This document shows positions 1 to 13,226 of a stretch of DNA of 64,000 nt, piece after piece. This DNA comes from Mytilus edulis (Eukaryota; Mollusca; Bivalvia; Mytilida; Mytilidae): positions 10,317,734 to 10,381,733 of the forward strand of contig NC_092353.1 in assembly GCF_963676685.1 (NCBI RefSeq), read 5' to 3'. The notes below the pieces were generated by a model, which saw only the letters and a program-made list of their open reading frames with translations, was not told the DNA's origin and searched no databases. The position numbers and the translations under genes are program-made. Each line of letters opens with the position of its first letter. Positions within the stretch are counted from its first letter, which is position 1.

Positions 1-3000
1 ACAAATAAATATGACATCAACATTATGCACTGCTGACTTCACTGCCGAACTGCTGTAATGGATGCATCTATTGTCTTTGCATCCGGCTGCGAAGTTAGTG
101 ACACCTGACAACTGTTTTATACCATCCAATGGAGTTGTGGTATACATTGGCATAATATCTGGGTTGTAATTACCAAACTGCTGGATTACATTATTTGCCA
201 TTGGTCCTAATACCTAATTACACAACAAAAAATATATCAGAATGCAAATATTTAGTAAAAGATTTGGTAATTCACTATTCGGTGACTTCGATGTCGATTA
301 GTTAAGTACGGTTTTTGGTTGCTTTTTCAATTGAAATTATTAACAAATTGAATCAAAATCAGGCTGGTAAAAAAATAACATTTTATAAATGTCGTGCGTC
401 TCAAGCTTTTCCTGGATTAACCATCAACAAGAACAATCAAACATAATCATTTGGAAGCCAAAGCTGTACATTGACGTTGAAAACCTACATTTCATTTCAG
501 AGCAATTTTGAAATGCTTCTGTTTATGTTTTTTTTTAAACAATCTGAAATTAAAATTATTTAGCTTTTTCTGAATGATACATTAACAAATTTTAAATAAG
601 ATTTCCTTGTCCGACTTTTCCGGGATCTATTTTGTATATAACTTACTGCAATTCTCTTTAGTCTTTTTGTCAATGGTAGAAAGCTGCCATTATTCTTCAG
701 AAGAACAAATGATTTTTTAGCAGCATCTAAAGCAATCTGTCTATGATCCTCACTCTGGACTAATGACATTTCAAGATAATTGTAAGGATTCATTTTCAAA
801 GGATCAAACTCTCCAAGCTTCATTCTTGTGTAAAATAATGGCTTCGCAGATTCTAAAACTGTTTCTTTTGACAGTTTTCCAGCTTTGATTGCATCGACTG
901 ATAAAATAGAATGGTATACAAGTATTAAGCCAAGTTCTCGTAATCGCAGACAAACAGGCCAGTGGTAATATGCGACACAGACATTCCTTGATGGTAAATC
1001 AAATCCGTATGGCGTCCCTGCAACATTCGAAGGGATGATCTTTTTTTTTTACCATTTAAAACTATTGATGCAATAGCTACCTAGCTTACTTGTAAGTATT
1101 TAAAGATAGGCGGGAATTACTACCGAGCTCCCCAAACTCATGTGTCGAAACAAAACTGACAACTTCAAGGCAAAAACGAAAAACGACCAAAAGATTAACG
1201 ACATTCTACAAAACACAACCTTATGACCGACAGGATGAATCTCAATAAAAACCAAGGATAATGCCAGATGCTCCTGAAAATTATGCAGATACTGATCAAC
1301 ATGTAGCACCCATTGTATTGCTGCACATGAAAGTACAAACTTTGTGACAAGTCTTATTCGGTAGGTCACATTTGAGGGGTGAAAAAGAGGACGGAGGAGG
1401 TGATTGTTGTAAGACAACCGGTCAAAACACTTGTAATTGTGTCTACTCTATCAACGAAACCATGAACAGATACCACTCAAGATCTCGAACAGCATATCAA
1501 CAGGGAAATATATATCTCATGTGCCGCTGCTAGTGGAATTTTTCTTCAAAGAAACATAAAGTTCAAAATGAGAAAACTTGTCGTCATTAGAACTCAAAGT
1601 GATTTTTAAATGTATTTTTATGTCAGTATTGTATTTCTACAGAATGTATCTTACGCATAGAAAAATAAATAGGTTTTTCCAAGTTGGTCGACAATTCCAA
1701 GTTACATCCAGCATTAACACACAAAGCTACTGTGTCTATAGAATTGTTGGTATAATGGTGATAGTCTATGATGTTCTCTATAGCAGCCTGGTCACTCACC
1801 ACGTAACCTGTAAATCCAAGTTCTTTACGGAGGATATCTGTCAGGAGCTTCCTGTTACCACATGCTGGTACACCATTTATCCTTTAATATGACTACATTA
1901 TTATAAAATTGTATGTTGTCATCAATTGAACAAATAATTATAAACAAAAGGAGTTAAGGCATATAAGACATATAATCCAACAACGCAATGGAAAAAAAAA
2001 CATCGTGTGGACATAAATTCATGAACACAAGACAAATGTCATATTTTTTTTTTAATGCTCAATTTTGTTCCGCTTAGTGAATCATCTTAACAGAGACAAT
2101 AAATATTAAATTCTCCTAAATAGACAATAGGCAGACAACTTCAAGTTATATCTATAGACGGACAATACTTTTTTTTCTTTCAAGAGAGACAAAGCCTTTT
2201 CCTTTTTGACGTTTTGGACAATATGATTTAAGCAAATCTTTCATCATAATGTTTATTTTTCAGCAAGATTATTCATCTATACCTATTGAAGCTACACATG
2301 AAACTGTAAGTTCCAGCTTCCACACACTTTTTAAAGGCAGGTAGAAATGTCAATCTCCAATCTCTTTCTGTCACCTGTAAAGATAGATGATATAGAAAAT
2401 AACTTTTAAAATAAAAAAAATAATGATTATGATGACAAAACATTTAGAAATGAAAACAGTTCCACATCGCATTAACACATTTTTCTTTATTGTAAAATAG
2501 ATATACCTTACCTTTGCGTCAAATGAGAATCTAGATACAGGAATATTTTCCGGTCCACCATGGACATCCAGGTGTTTACAGCCAGCATTAGTTCTGACAT
2601 AACGTGGATTTCTTCCTTGTAATCCCTGGACAAAACTATAAGCTAGTGTTCCCGACAGAAGGGGATCTTCTCCATATGTTTCCTGAATAATGAATAAAGA
2701 AAGCCTGGCAAATATCTAACTTCCTTACATAAATAAGCATTTCCTTGATAAAATCAGTGATACACAATATATTACGAATGAGGTTAAAATCATTTTTTCT
2801 AGAAAAAACGCGATCACCTATACTCCTCCCTATTTATAGTAGAATCCATGTTTTAGAGTCCTTAGATTTGTGAAGGATTCATTAATACGCAGAGACGTCC
2901 AATCACTATAACCTACCTGTTATATAAATGTATTGTAAAATGTTTTTGGTCTCTGATGTAACATTGCAACTTGACGTTGGGCAAAGTATAATTACGTAAC

Positions 3001-4216
3001 CAATCACAGAGCTCAGCTATCAGTCAGCTTAAAATGAAACAGTACCGAAAAATTTGTATGTATATAAGTTTAATGTACCAAGGAAATATGGTTCATTAAT
3101 ATTTATAGGGACGACAAGTTGACAAACCAACAATTTAGGTTTTTACTAAATAAAGTTCTAAACTAAAGAAGACATGTGGTAGACCATCAGTCAAATGGTA
3201 ATAATTGATTGGTTTGCAACGTCCAAGTGCAAAAACTAATGCTATATTTGTGTGCTAGTTCGCAAAGAATTAGACATCTTGTACCACCTTCAGTTTTTAC
3301 TATGAGCCGATTGATCTTACTTCTCAATGCTGCATGCTAACAGTCTTTGGTTGACTTGGCAGAGGAGTGAATCTACTACTCCAAAGTTACTCACCTGATT
3401 ACGCCCCCATAGTGGATGTCTCATAATATTAACTACAGGACTAAAACAACTGATTCCCTTGTGGTCACCGTATTGTTTATTTTCTCGGAAGAAGTTATAT
3501 TTAGCTCTGACTTCTATACTTGTAGCTTCGGAAACCTTGTGGATTACATCTGTGCTACAATCGAATAAAAAAAGTGAAACTGACAAGTATACTAGTATAG
3601 GCACATGGATGTATCAGTCCTAAATGAATAATCTGAATACGAAACAATTATTGAAATAAATGGGCATTAAAGAGTGACAGTTATACATAATATAATATAT
3701 TACAACATACCACTTGAATTAGTGATTAACTAATCCAATGGTACAAGTTGAAATAAATACACTATTAGACCTTACAACAGCCTGACCTAACTAGTACATG
3801 CGTTAATACGTATTAGTTTGTTTTCTAAACAGAAAAGAGAATAATAGGTAACTAATTTTGACGCAGTCTTATATATTTTCTTATAACTTTATTTACGTAT
3901 CCGAGACATACCTCCATGTAGCAGCTAATCCTAACGCCTGAGGAAAAGCCGTGGCATTACCAGAATCACCATCTCCACGAAGACATTCAGTGTTCCAACT
4001 CCAGGGATCAATCTTTAGTCTAGGGATAGCTGGTGCTGGACCACCATGAGGTCCGGATCCACCTCTACTCATCTGGACCATTATCTCTTCTATTGTCAGG
4101 CGGTTGATAAGATCGTTGACTCTGTCATGCCATGGAAGTGATGTATTTCGAAATGGAAGTTCTCCGGCGATAACTAAAGCGAGTGTTGTTACAAACAAAA
4201 TCAAAATATCCTCCAT
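1..4216 (-). CDS. GH3 beta-xylosidase-like gene 1, 5' part (exons 1-7, truncated by window edge)
   Basis: Glycoside hydrolase family 3 enzyme, probably secreted; family members release xylose or glucose from beta-linked oligosaccharides. Exons read on the minus strand: 4216-3912, 3554-3395, 2682-2512, 2374-2283, 1881-1655, 897-647 and 213-1 (incomplete). All introns are GT-AG with phases 2,0,0,2,1,0. Exon 1 starts MEDILILFVTTLALVIAG, a signal peptide, followed by the GH3 N-terminal region (WHDRVNDLINRLTIEEI). Exon 3 carries the substrate-site GCKHLDVHGGPE segment. Exon 5 carries GYVVSDQAAIENI, whose Asp (residue 273) aligns with the GH3 catalytic nucleophile. Exon 6 has the TRMKLGEFDP linker and exon 7 opens the C-terminal sandwich domain (VLGPMANN). 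Exons 1-6 are exactly as long as those of gene 2 (305,160,171,92,227,251 nt), so the genes are tandem paralogues. No frame breaks are seen in the 473 codons present. Substrate (xylose or glucose) cannot be decided from sequence. Confidence 0.9.
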
Positions 4217-6534
4217 TTTGGAATATTTATAATCACATGATAATGAATTGATGAACAATAAGAAATGTGTAGGTGTCAAAATAGTTGTCATTTCAGTTTA
4301 ATACCAGTCAAGATCATCAATTATAAAACATTGTCATACATAAAACAATCATTTTGTTTTTATCCTATTATACGGTAATTTTAATTTGTCTACCTGGTTA
4401 TGTTTTGTCATAAGTTTGAATGGTATATATTCGTATCAAAAGTTTCCTGTTTACTTGAATAAAATACTTTAACAATTTTTTTCGAGAACTAGTTTTCGAA
4501 TAACTAGTGAATAAATTTGATCATTGATTAACCTTAAAGTAATGTGTTAAAGATAATAATAGGTTTGCTTTTTCTATAACAAATTATTTGAATGTTTACA
4601 TTCCTATATTATAAGTGATCATCTATTTTTAATCTATACACAATAACTTAAGGGCGTTCGCTTCTCAGTTTCAAAATAATTAACTTTTCAAAACACTAGT
4701 ATATATTGGTAGGGGATTAATAAAGGAATGCAAAGAGAAAACAAATATATAGGTCAATATATAAAGGCAACAGTAGTATACCGCTGTTCAAAACTCATAA
4801 ATCCAGGGACAAAAAACAAAATATGCTTGTTTTCGAAATAATAGCCTTTGAAATTTTGGCGGGAAAATGTTCTCTCTTGACTTTTCATAGCTTTATCATT
4901 GACCAGTTTAAGTTCTCAAAAACTATTGAAAAATAATTAAAATTTTATAAGACTTTTACAGATTGCTTATCATTATACATGTAAAAATGTTTATAAAAAG
5001 AAAAATGGGGTCAATGGTCATTCAAATAGATAAAATCAGAGGATTCCGAAAGTTTGACAAAATTCCAAAACATGACAAGCGAACATCCTTAAACAACGTG
5101 GTCTTATATGTATTTCAAATAATTTAGCCTAATCCTGCAAAAAAGAACTGGTTCAATCAAGCTTGGCGTCATGTTTAATTTCAACTCAATACCTTGACAA
5201 TGTGAAAAATAAAAAACAAAAAGTAGTCGATCTATAAAGTCATTTTAGATCCCCTAGCTATAAGTTATGTCTTGTTGATCATTTAAGCTGTTTGTTTTCT
5301 CTATATTTACATATCTACAATATAGTTCTGTAGCTTATAGTAAGAACTAGTAAAATTGTTCATTTAAGGACAGAAATTCCATACAGATTTGATTGAAATA
5401 GACGACGTCATGATTAAAAGCTGGAAAATATGCGTGCACTTGAAAAAGAAATGTGGTTATGGTGGCGATCCTATATCTGAAGATTTGGTTTTAAGCCACC
5501 ATAACAGACAAAAAAACAAAGACCTCATTTCGGCAAGTAGGTTATTCGATGACTTATTGAAATGTTTAGTAAATAAAGATTTTAGATGTGTATCGGAATG
5601 GTAAAATAGCGAAGCTGCATATACTTTAGGAATACAATGATATTAAAATTAAAATAAAATAGCATACAATATATAGGCAAAAAAAACCAAATATATTGGA
5701 ATGGCAAAGCAATACATCAGTGGCATGCGTAAGGTTATTTTAAATCATACCCGTTGTGTCTTTATTTCCGACTTATGTATTTAAATGTGCTTTTGGTTTC
5801 TTATGCTTCTCTTTCACAGAATGCGAAAACACTGTCCGACATATAAATGACTCATAAATATCCAATGCCGACACGAAATGCCGAGCAACCGAGTAATTAA
5901 TTATATTGTAGAGGTGTAAATCCAACATAAATGTACAACTTTTCTTTGGTAATGAAATGACGAATGGATTGATTTATAGAAGTGGGATAATGTGAGCGCA
6001 AATTTTTTTCATACAACATTCGGTGGATGTACACTCAAGGCGAAGAAACCCCATATGATCCTGAACAAAGACGAAGTACCCTTTCCAACAACCCAGATGC
6101 TACACTGTATCAAACAGGAATCGTATTAGGTTTAAATATTACCATTGCTCTTCACTACAATACTTTAAAAAGGACTTCACTTGATATGTGAAGTAGAGAG
6201 AAGACCAAGCTTTTAATGAAAGGTTGCTAGTCTATGTTGTTGACGAGATAAAGGTATATGAAATGGATTTAATTCGAAATAATAATCCCATTTGATCATT
6301 CATTTGTTCCAATCGACGCCATATTTGTATGTTATATACAGCTGATAATTAAAAAAAAACATTAACAGTACCCAATTTCAATTCCCTGCACCATATGTGT
6401 AAGTCGACAACTAATGTCTCTTTGCTGATGCTTGCAGCTTATATATTCGAAAAATAAAACTCCTTATACAAACGTTAAAAAGCTGATTATAAACGTTAAG
6501 CCAAACCTGTACCAAGAATCAGATATAAGAAGAT
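4217..6534. other. Intergenic, upstream of GH3 gene 1
   Basis: No gene recognised. The stretch is AT-rich. Positions about 4755-4830 carry a fragment of a dispersed repeat (AAGGCAACAGTAGTATACCG) that recurs near 13533 and, reverse-complemented, near 24760. A 71-codon open frame at 5389-5604 has no recognisable domain and no splice or promoter support. I could not identify a TATA box or start-site motif for gene 1. Confidence 0.5.
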
Positions 6535-6820
6535 GTAATATGAGTTCCATTCAGACGACTCTCCAACCAGACCAAACTTTGGGTCAAAGTACGGTCTCCA
6601 ACACGGAGCTTTGGCTCACACCAAATATCAAGCTATAAAGGGCCCAAACAATCACTAGTGTAAGATCATTCAAATGAGAAAACTAACGGTCTTAAATATA
6701 AAAAAACACGAGAAAATAGATATATTCAAGAACCACATCAACAAACAACATCAACCGAACGTCAGGTTCCCAACCCAGGACTGGCGAAAACAAAATCAGC
6801 GGTTTCAACCGTTTCTACAG
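6535..6820 (+). repeat. Dispersed mussel-type repeat, copy 1
   Basis: Similar along its length to 14956-15300 and 31545-31885: shared blocks include CTTGGCTCACA, ACCACATCAACAAAC and AGGTTCC plus the order between them. It is degenerate, and short open frames inside it are not genes. This copy lies just outside the left end of duplicated unit A. Confidence 0.6.
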
Positions 6821-6831
6821 GCACCATCCCC

Positions 6832-7885
6832 TCAATTGTTGACATATTGGGGATGACCAAGTACTGTAAGAACGCAATCCTATCAAGGCCTGCTTACCGC
6901 ATTGAAAACGGCTTTTTCGTGTTCTGTAATTGTGATGACTCTGACGTAGGTTGTCTTAACAAATATCGTATCTATAACGGGACCGTTCTTGAACGGTTTC
7001 GGCTACGATGGTTTGCATTTGGGAGAGCTGGATGCATCTGTACTCTATGGACAAAAAACGGCAATGACAAATTTTCGAAAATCATGCCTGTCTCACATGA
7101 CATTGTCTAGAAAAACACGATACTGCAGAATCTGTCACGACATAGTTACGATTGTAATGTTGCGGAATTTACCTGACTTGCGTGGGCTATTCGCCCCATC
7201 CTTTTCAGACCATTCCGATCCATAGAAATCTTTTACGAACGTATACGAATAATCTGTAGGATTGAGAATATGACAATTGAGACAAGACGGGAAACGGCCG
7301 AATTTTAAAGCGTATAATTCAGGTAAATTTTTTAAATCAATTTTGAGTTCCTTGTCTCAAATCGAGGGATCTTATTCAGACTTTAATTTTAATCAAGAAT
7401 GGTCCCATTAATAATTACAGTTAAATGGAAGTTTAAATATTTAAAAGAAGTAATTTCTAACTTAAACATTCTGTGGTACACTTTCAACTTAATTTTTGTT
7501 AAAAAAATTCCTTTACAAAACGTTTACATGTTTAAAAGGAGACAGTAAAATGATCACAATTAACTTTTCAACAGCTAATATGCTGTCAATACCGACGAGG
7601 AGTCGTGAAAGCCTAAGGTTTTTGTTTCGTATGTTAAGCATCAAGGTCATTTTGTTTTCAAAATAAACTATTAATGGACGTATTGACAGTCTTGCTCGAT
7701 GAACTTGTCTTTTTTATAATGAACGTTAGATGTTTGAGATAAATTTTAATTGGGTAGAAATAAAACACCAGGAAGTAAATACTTGAATAACATGTATTAT
7801 GTATAATATACAAAAAACTAAAATGAGTAATAATTGCAATCATTTTGAAATTAGGGAAAGAAAGATTCGAAGCCTGAACATCATT
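6832..7885. other. Conserved 5' flank of TLR-A
   Basis: Sequence shared with 20668-21928 in unit B. Short overlapping open frames at 6847-7225 are not kept open in the B counterpart, so they are probably not coding. This flank is the likely location of the TLR promoter and 5' UTR because it sits directly upstream of the signal-peptide exon and is shared by both paralogues. No core promoter motif could be assigned. Confidence 0.45.
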
Positions 7886-10800
7886 ATGATCATAATAGTT
7901 ATTCATATTTGGATCCCAATACTCTTACGAAAAGGTAAATTTTTATCAGTTTTATCTAAAAATTTACGATATAAACATATTAAACCAGAAGACTGCATAA
8001 AAATACTACACAATTAAATCTGATGAAAATGTCGTGCATCTACATGTATTTATACAACAGTTGTTAACTAAATTTAAATGAAAAGTTCTGATTTCATTGA
8101 CGTAACAACATAAAGGAGCATTAGCTGTCAAATTTATGTTCACCGATCTCATTCAAATTCTCATATTAGCTTTATAACAATGTAAAATATTTATCCAAAT
8201 TCTAAAAATTCTAAAATAAACATGAGCTCGATAATATGTTGCTTCTTTTTGTGTGTATTTTAGTCTAGACGCCATCAATTACAATATAACTATCGAGATT
8301 AACCCGAAAACAACCGACGGTCACATAACACGATATAAACATAAACATAAACATGGACCTCGTGCAAATGATCTTTTTTCTTTGTCTGTTTGATTTCAAT
8401 ATTAAGGATAAACAACCGAGTTAATTTAACCTGCAATGAGTTTTTGTGGATCAAATCAGATTTACCTTTGTTTCACTTTCAATGTTAAAATTCTTTTCTT
8501 TTCATAGCCTAACACGCATCAATCATGCATAATTAATTTTAAGCTAAGGAGTTTAATTCAAGTTTACACGAATTCTGATTCAATGAGGTCGAATTGTTCT
8601 CTTTCAAGTGAATAACTCATCATCGATGTTTGTAAGCTTATTTTGATTTTGTTTTAACCAAACTGGCTTCTAAAGGCGAGTTATTATTTCACTATTTTCC
8701 TTTTATTAATGATTGAACAAAAAAAAATCATAATTATATTAAAAAATAATGTATGTCGTAGCTAATACCCCTTTAATCATATTCTATCCTTTATTATGTC
8801 TCACTTTTTCGACATACATTAATGTTGATGTTATAATACAACAGCCCGAGTGGATAGTTTTGCTCCGAACGATATTCATATATACATTGAAGTATGTTCA
8901 ATACATTATTATATAGATATAATATTTATTGTATACATGTATCAAATCATGGTTTGCGATACGTCTGCAATTGTGACAACTATCCAACAAATTCAAATGA
9001 CCTGGATTTATAAACAGCATTTGACTCTGTACACATTTATCAAAACGGTCACCTAAATTATGATATCATCTACATAAGACGCTGGAAAAATCATTTTTGA
9101 TCTATCTTTGTTTTATACCTGCATTTTAGGCAGCACCCTTTAAGATGGAAATCCAAGCCTGAAATATTGAGAGGTATATACTCCATAACCAGCTATTGCT
9201 GGCCTGATTCTGCATAATCATAAATAGTTTATAATTAAAATCTGTTAATACCCCCGTATATTAAGTTAAGTTAACTTACAACCTACATAGTCAATTTGTA
9301 TGTATGTATATCATATTTATATAAGCAGACTTTTCAGTTTATATGGTATCTGTTTTTTAAGTTCGATTGGAAATGAATATGTATACTTTAGGCAGCAACT
9401 TGCTGTTATGAGAAAGACAGCATTATGTATAACGGAAGACTAAGTAAGAGGACAATGCTATTTTTTTTTTGTTCTTCCTCATAACCTCATTATGACGTCT
9501 GCATTTTGTGAATAATCGAACAAATTGGATGGACGAAAAACACAGTGAATTTCTACAGAAGGCGATGTGCGTTGAAACAATTATATGTTGCAAACCTACC
9601 GAAAAGAACAGAGGTTTTACAAATTATTTCACAGACCTAGCAATATGACTTGTTTTCTTGTGACGTTGATATTGTAATATATCCCGTAAATCACAAGCAT
9701 ATCAATCATTTTGAATGTATTGAACTTGACAAGCTTCATTGAAAAGAGCTGTGACTGTTCATCAGTATGTCATAAATTGTCGATGAATTAGTTGTTGGCT
9801 TTCCCAGAAAATATTCAAGTGAGAGGTTTCGCAAGCAATAAACCATGTTTAATCCCCCATTGTCTTTATGAGAAAATGCCTGTACCATATTAGGATTATG
9901 ACAGTTGTTATCTATCCGTTTGATGTGTTTAAGTTTTGGATTTTGCCATTTTATTATGGATTTTCCATTTTGAATTTTCCTCGGAGTTTGGTATTTTCTG
10001 TGATTTATCTTTCAATACTAAAATCGTAAATCATAATGTTGAGTGATGGGTTTTGCGACTTTCTCTAAACATTAAACAAATTATGTGTGATGAAGGATAA
10101 CATTTTTGAATAATGTATCTAATTACTGTGTGTTTACAGACACCGTTATGTTTAAGTTTGATTTTTTATGAAGAACCTAAAAGCCTTAACACTTTTTTTT
10201 TAATTTTTACAATATTTCCATGAACTATGATTTGAATGAGACTCTGCAAAACTTTCATTTAGATAATTTATCAAACTAAGATTGATATTTTTCCTCCTTC
10301 TAGTTGATGGTTATATAAATGAGAGGGAATGCAACGTTCACAACACCATTGTTGATTGTAGCCGTTTAGCCTTGACAAGTATACCGAGACACTTACCAAC
10401 ACATGTGACTAGTCTGGATCTTAGTAGAAACAAGATAACAGCAGTCAGACCCTTTACCTTTGAGGATTTTCAAAACGTTACCGAGCTTCACTTAGAGTAT
10501 AATCTGATACAATCAATCGACAAAATGGCTTTTCATGGATTACATCGTCTACAACAACTACATCTTGGCGTAAACTCATTGACAATGTTCCCTAGTGGAG
10601 TGTTTGACAACCTGAATAGTTTGGAATATCTTTCAATAGATAACAATAAACTGAAAGACTACCAGGCTGACCAAATAAAAGAATTATCAACACTCCTATC
10701 ACTTAGGACTCTCTCGTTCGACATATATCCAAATTTCCAATTTCCAGGGCAATGGTCTACATTAAGTAAGTTGAATCGTTTGATAATTTTCCCTAAATCG

Positions 10801-12699
10801 TCAAAAGTGCAATTCAGCCAGAAGATGTTCGCTCATATTAACGTGATGCCAATAATGTCTTTGCACTTACATAAGGTACCGTATATGTCGGAGGATTTTT
10901 TTGAACATTTTCCTAAATTAAATTCAATAACATTATGGCTAGGTGATGATTTGCCTAGAAATCCAATTGATCAAGTATTCAAATCTTTTGATGTTTTAAA
11001 AGGAAGGAACATGACAAATATTGAAATAGTATATAGTAGGTTTAGTAATCAATTTAACTTAGATTTCAACAAAATGAAGTACTTATGGCCAATCTGTTTG
11101 AAACGACTGACGTTACACGATTTATACATTACTTCTATAGTTTTTTATGCGTTTCAAAGATTTTCTGTTGCAAGCAAATGTCTTGAATATCTAGAAATAT
11201 CAAAAAACATCATACTCGGCCAACAAGCTACTGTATTTATCTATATTCAAAACATTAAAACATTGAAAGTTTTTAAATTTATAGATAATAAGCGTTACGG
11301 CAGATCTAAAGATTTTAAACGATCTGAACCTTCCAGCATCAATGTTATTTTACCAAAATCTCTAGAAGAGTTGTACATAGAAAAAAATATAAACGATTAT
11401 TTGCACCCCCTAGTATTTATCAACAGTTTCAATTTAACGGTGCTAAGTTTGAAGGATAATGATTTCTGGACATGTGTTGGATTTTTTCGAGGAGTTCAAA
11501 ATGTGGAATATTTTGATATGTCAGGATGGACATGCTCGAAACTGTCGATCAATTTATTATATGGTTTTGAAAATTTGCAGACACTGAAAGCAAGTGGGTC
11601 ACTTCTAGGACAAGGATTCGTAAACAATGCTAATGCTGAGTCTTTTTAAAGTGAGTCACTAAGAATTCGAGATATACACCTCTCATCTAATAAAATAACA
11701 ACTTTACCAAAAGTATTCTTTATGCACCCGTTTGACCAGTTGTCATACCTCAATATGTCGCATAACAATCTTACAGTATTTCCTCAATTCCATTCAAGTA
11801 TAAAATTACTAAATCTCATTGATTTAACATTTAACAGTATGACGCACTTTGTAGACGATGACATAGATCAAATTGAAAAGCTTGGAGAAGTCGAATTACT
11901 CTTGAAAGGAAATCCCTTTCAATGTTCCTGTAAAACTCTAGAGTTTTTGAAGTGGTTGAGTAAGTCAGAACGAATACGCGATATTTTAGATGTGACATGT
12001 GTTACTGATACGGCATCTCGTACGTTTATGTTTGAAGTTATTTCAGATTTACAAACATTTGAGATTTCCTGCAAAACGAAGTTCTGGTTGCCGTTTGCTG
12101 TGTCTATAACCTCCATTGTCATACTTGCCATAATATAAACCGTCGTATTCTTTCGATATAAATATGCTATTGAGTATTTTTTACTAAGATTCAAAATAAA
12201 AATGAAAAATTACAATGAATTGCAACAGAAATATACTTATGATGCTTTTATATCATATAGTCACACAGATTCGGTATGGGTAAAACAGTTTCATGACAAG
12301 GTAAATAGTATGGGCTTCGAATTATGCCTGGACGCCAAGGATTTTATTGCTGGTGAAAGTATAGCAGTAAATGTAATAAATGCAATCGATTCCAGCAGAA
12401 AGGTTATATTTATTATAACTCATGATTTCCTTAAGAGCACCTGGGGATCGTATGAAATGGAATTGACCCGTATGCATGCATTTCAGAAAGGAAGAGAAGA
12501 TATGGTTATTATTGTGGTAAGGGATAAGATTAAAGTTAGCGATATGCCTAAAATACTAAAAAGTATTTGGTTCAAAATTATTTGCATCCAATGGCCAAAC
12601 GATGACAATCTGCCATACAATACAGAAGAACGTTTTTATGAAAAGTTGAAGATTTCTCTCCAACAGAACGAAGAATCTACAGGGAATGTAGTTATATAG
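7886..12699 (+). pseudogene. Toll-like receptor TLR-A, two in-frame stop codons
   Basis: Paralogue of TLR-B. Exon 1 is 7886-7934, encoding a 16-residue hydrophobic signal (MIIIVIHIWIPILLRK) and ending in phase 1 at a GTAAAT donor. Exon 2 is 10304-12699, after a pyrimidine-rich CTAG acceptor. Exon 2 encodes an LRR N-terminal cap, about twenty leucine-rich repeats, an LRR C-terminal cap (NPFQCSCKTLEFLKWL), one membrane span and a cytoplasmic TIR domain (YDAFISYS, AKDFIAGESI, SIWFK). The reading frame is uninterrupted except for TAA at 11647-11649 (LRR region) and TAA at 12136-12138 (membrane span). TLR-B has TTA leucine at both places. No frameshift is seen; the only indel noticed against B is a multiple of three. 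The first stop would leave an ectodomain fragment without membrane anchor or TIR. It is either a young pseudogene, a truncated secreted LRR protein, or a segregating null allele. Confidence 0.85.
7935..10303 (+). other. Intron 1 of TLR-A
   Basis: Intron of 2369 bp with GTAAAT donor and TTTTTCCTCCTTCTAG acceptor. Most of it aligns with the B intron (21978-25142). Near 9880-10020 it contains a fragment of a dispersed repeat (AGAAAATGCCTGTACCAT) also found near 24118 and 36832. No other gene was seen. Confidence 0.7.
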
Positions 12700-13062
12700 A
12701 ACTGTTGTTTTCATGACGATTAAAATAACTTGATTATATTTTTACGTTATGTTTTGATAATAGTGCTAAACTTAATTAAATAGGTCGAGTATATTTTTTT
12801 CTCTAATTCTTCGTCAATTTATCCCTTTCTGCACCCATTGTATAAAAAAAAATCAACGTGTGGTTCGTTTGATATCAGTACTTCATTAGTTAAAGCCCGA
12901 TTATGACGTAGAACTTTCTTGCTTTCCTCTGAATTTTCTATTGTGACGGCATGAAAAAAGGCGACCATGCCTGATGACGTCACATAGAAAGAACACATCT
13001 TTTTGCAGATCATTCGAAAAGAAGGAATAAGTTTGCCTACATAATGTTAGAAAATCATTAGA
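12700..13062. other. 3' flank of TLR-A
   Basis: The first roughly 70 bp match the B flank (ACTGTTGTTTTCATG and GTTATGTTTTGATAATAG) and then the units diverge. No clear AATAAA polyadenylation signal was found here. Small open frames on the minus strand have no recognisable content. Confidence 0.4.
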
Positions 13063-13226
13063 GATTCCACCACCAAATCTCGTGTAATACGATATAAATG
13101 TATCCACTCTCGACAGTTAAATTTTAAATATTTAAAACGCTCGGGCAAGCCTCGCGTTTTAAATTTGAATATTTAACTGTCTCGAGTGGATAAATATCGT
13201 ATTACACTCGATGCAGTGGTAGAATC
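13063..13226. mobile_element. Foldback (long inverted repeat) element
   Basis: Two arms of about 75 bp facing each other around a short centre (CGCTCGGGCAAGCCTCGCG). The outer ends are GATTC and GAATC, and the arms include GTGTAATACGATATAAATG and its imperfect complement. The element is absent from the corresponding place in unit B. It would form a strong hairpin. Likely a MITE-like foldback element; no target-site duplication was established. Confidence 0.75.

Noticed and set aside
5389..5604. Small 71-codon gene
   Set aside because: No recognisable domain, splice context or second copy; likely chance in AT-rich DNA.
6847..7225. Overlapping 78-87 codon frames upstream of TLR-A
   Set aside because: The unit B counterpart at about 20690-21060 contains stops and frame changes, so there is no coding conservation.
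8353..8402. Alternative signal-peptide exon (MDLVQMIFFLCLFDF) upstream of TLR-A
   Set aside because: The matching place in unit B (about 22313) has an early stop in frame and there is no GT donor after it.
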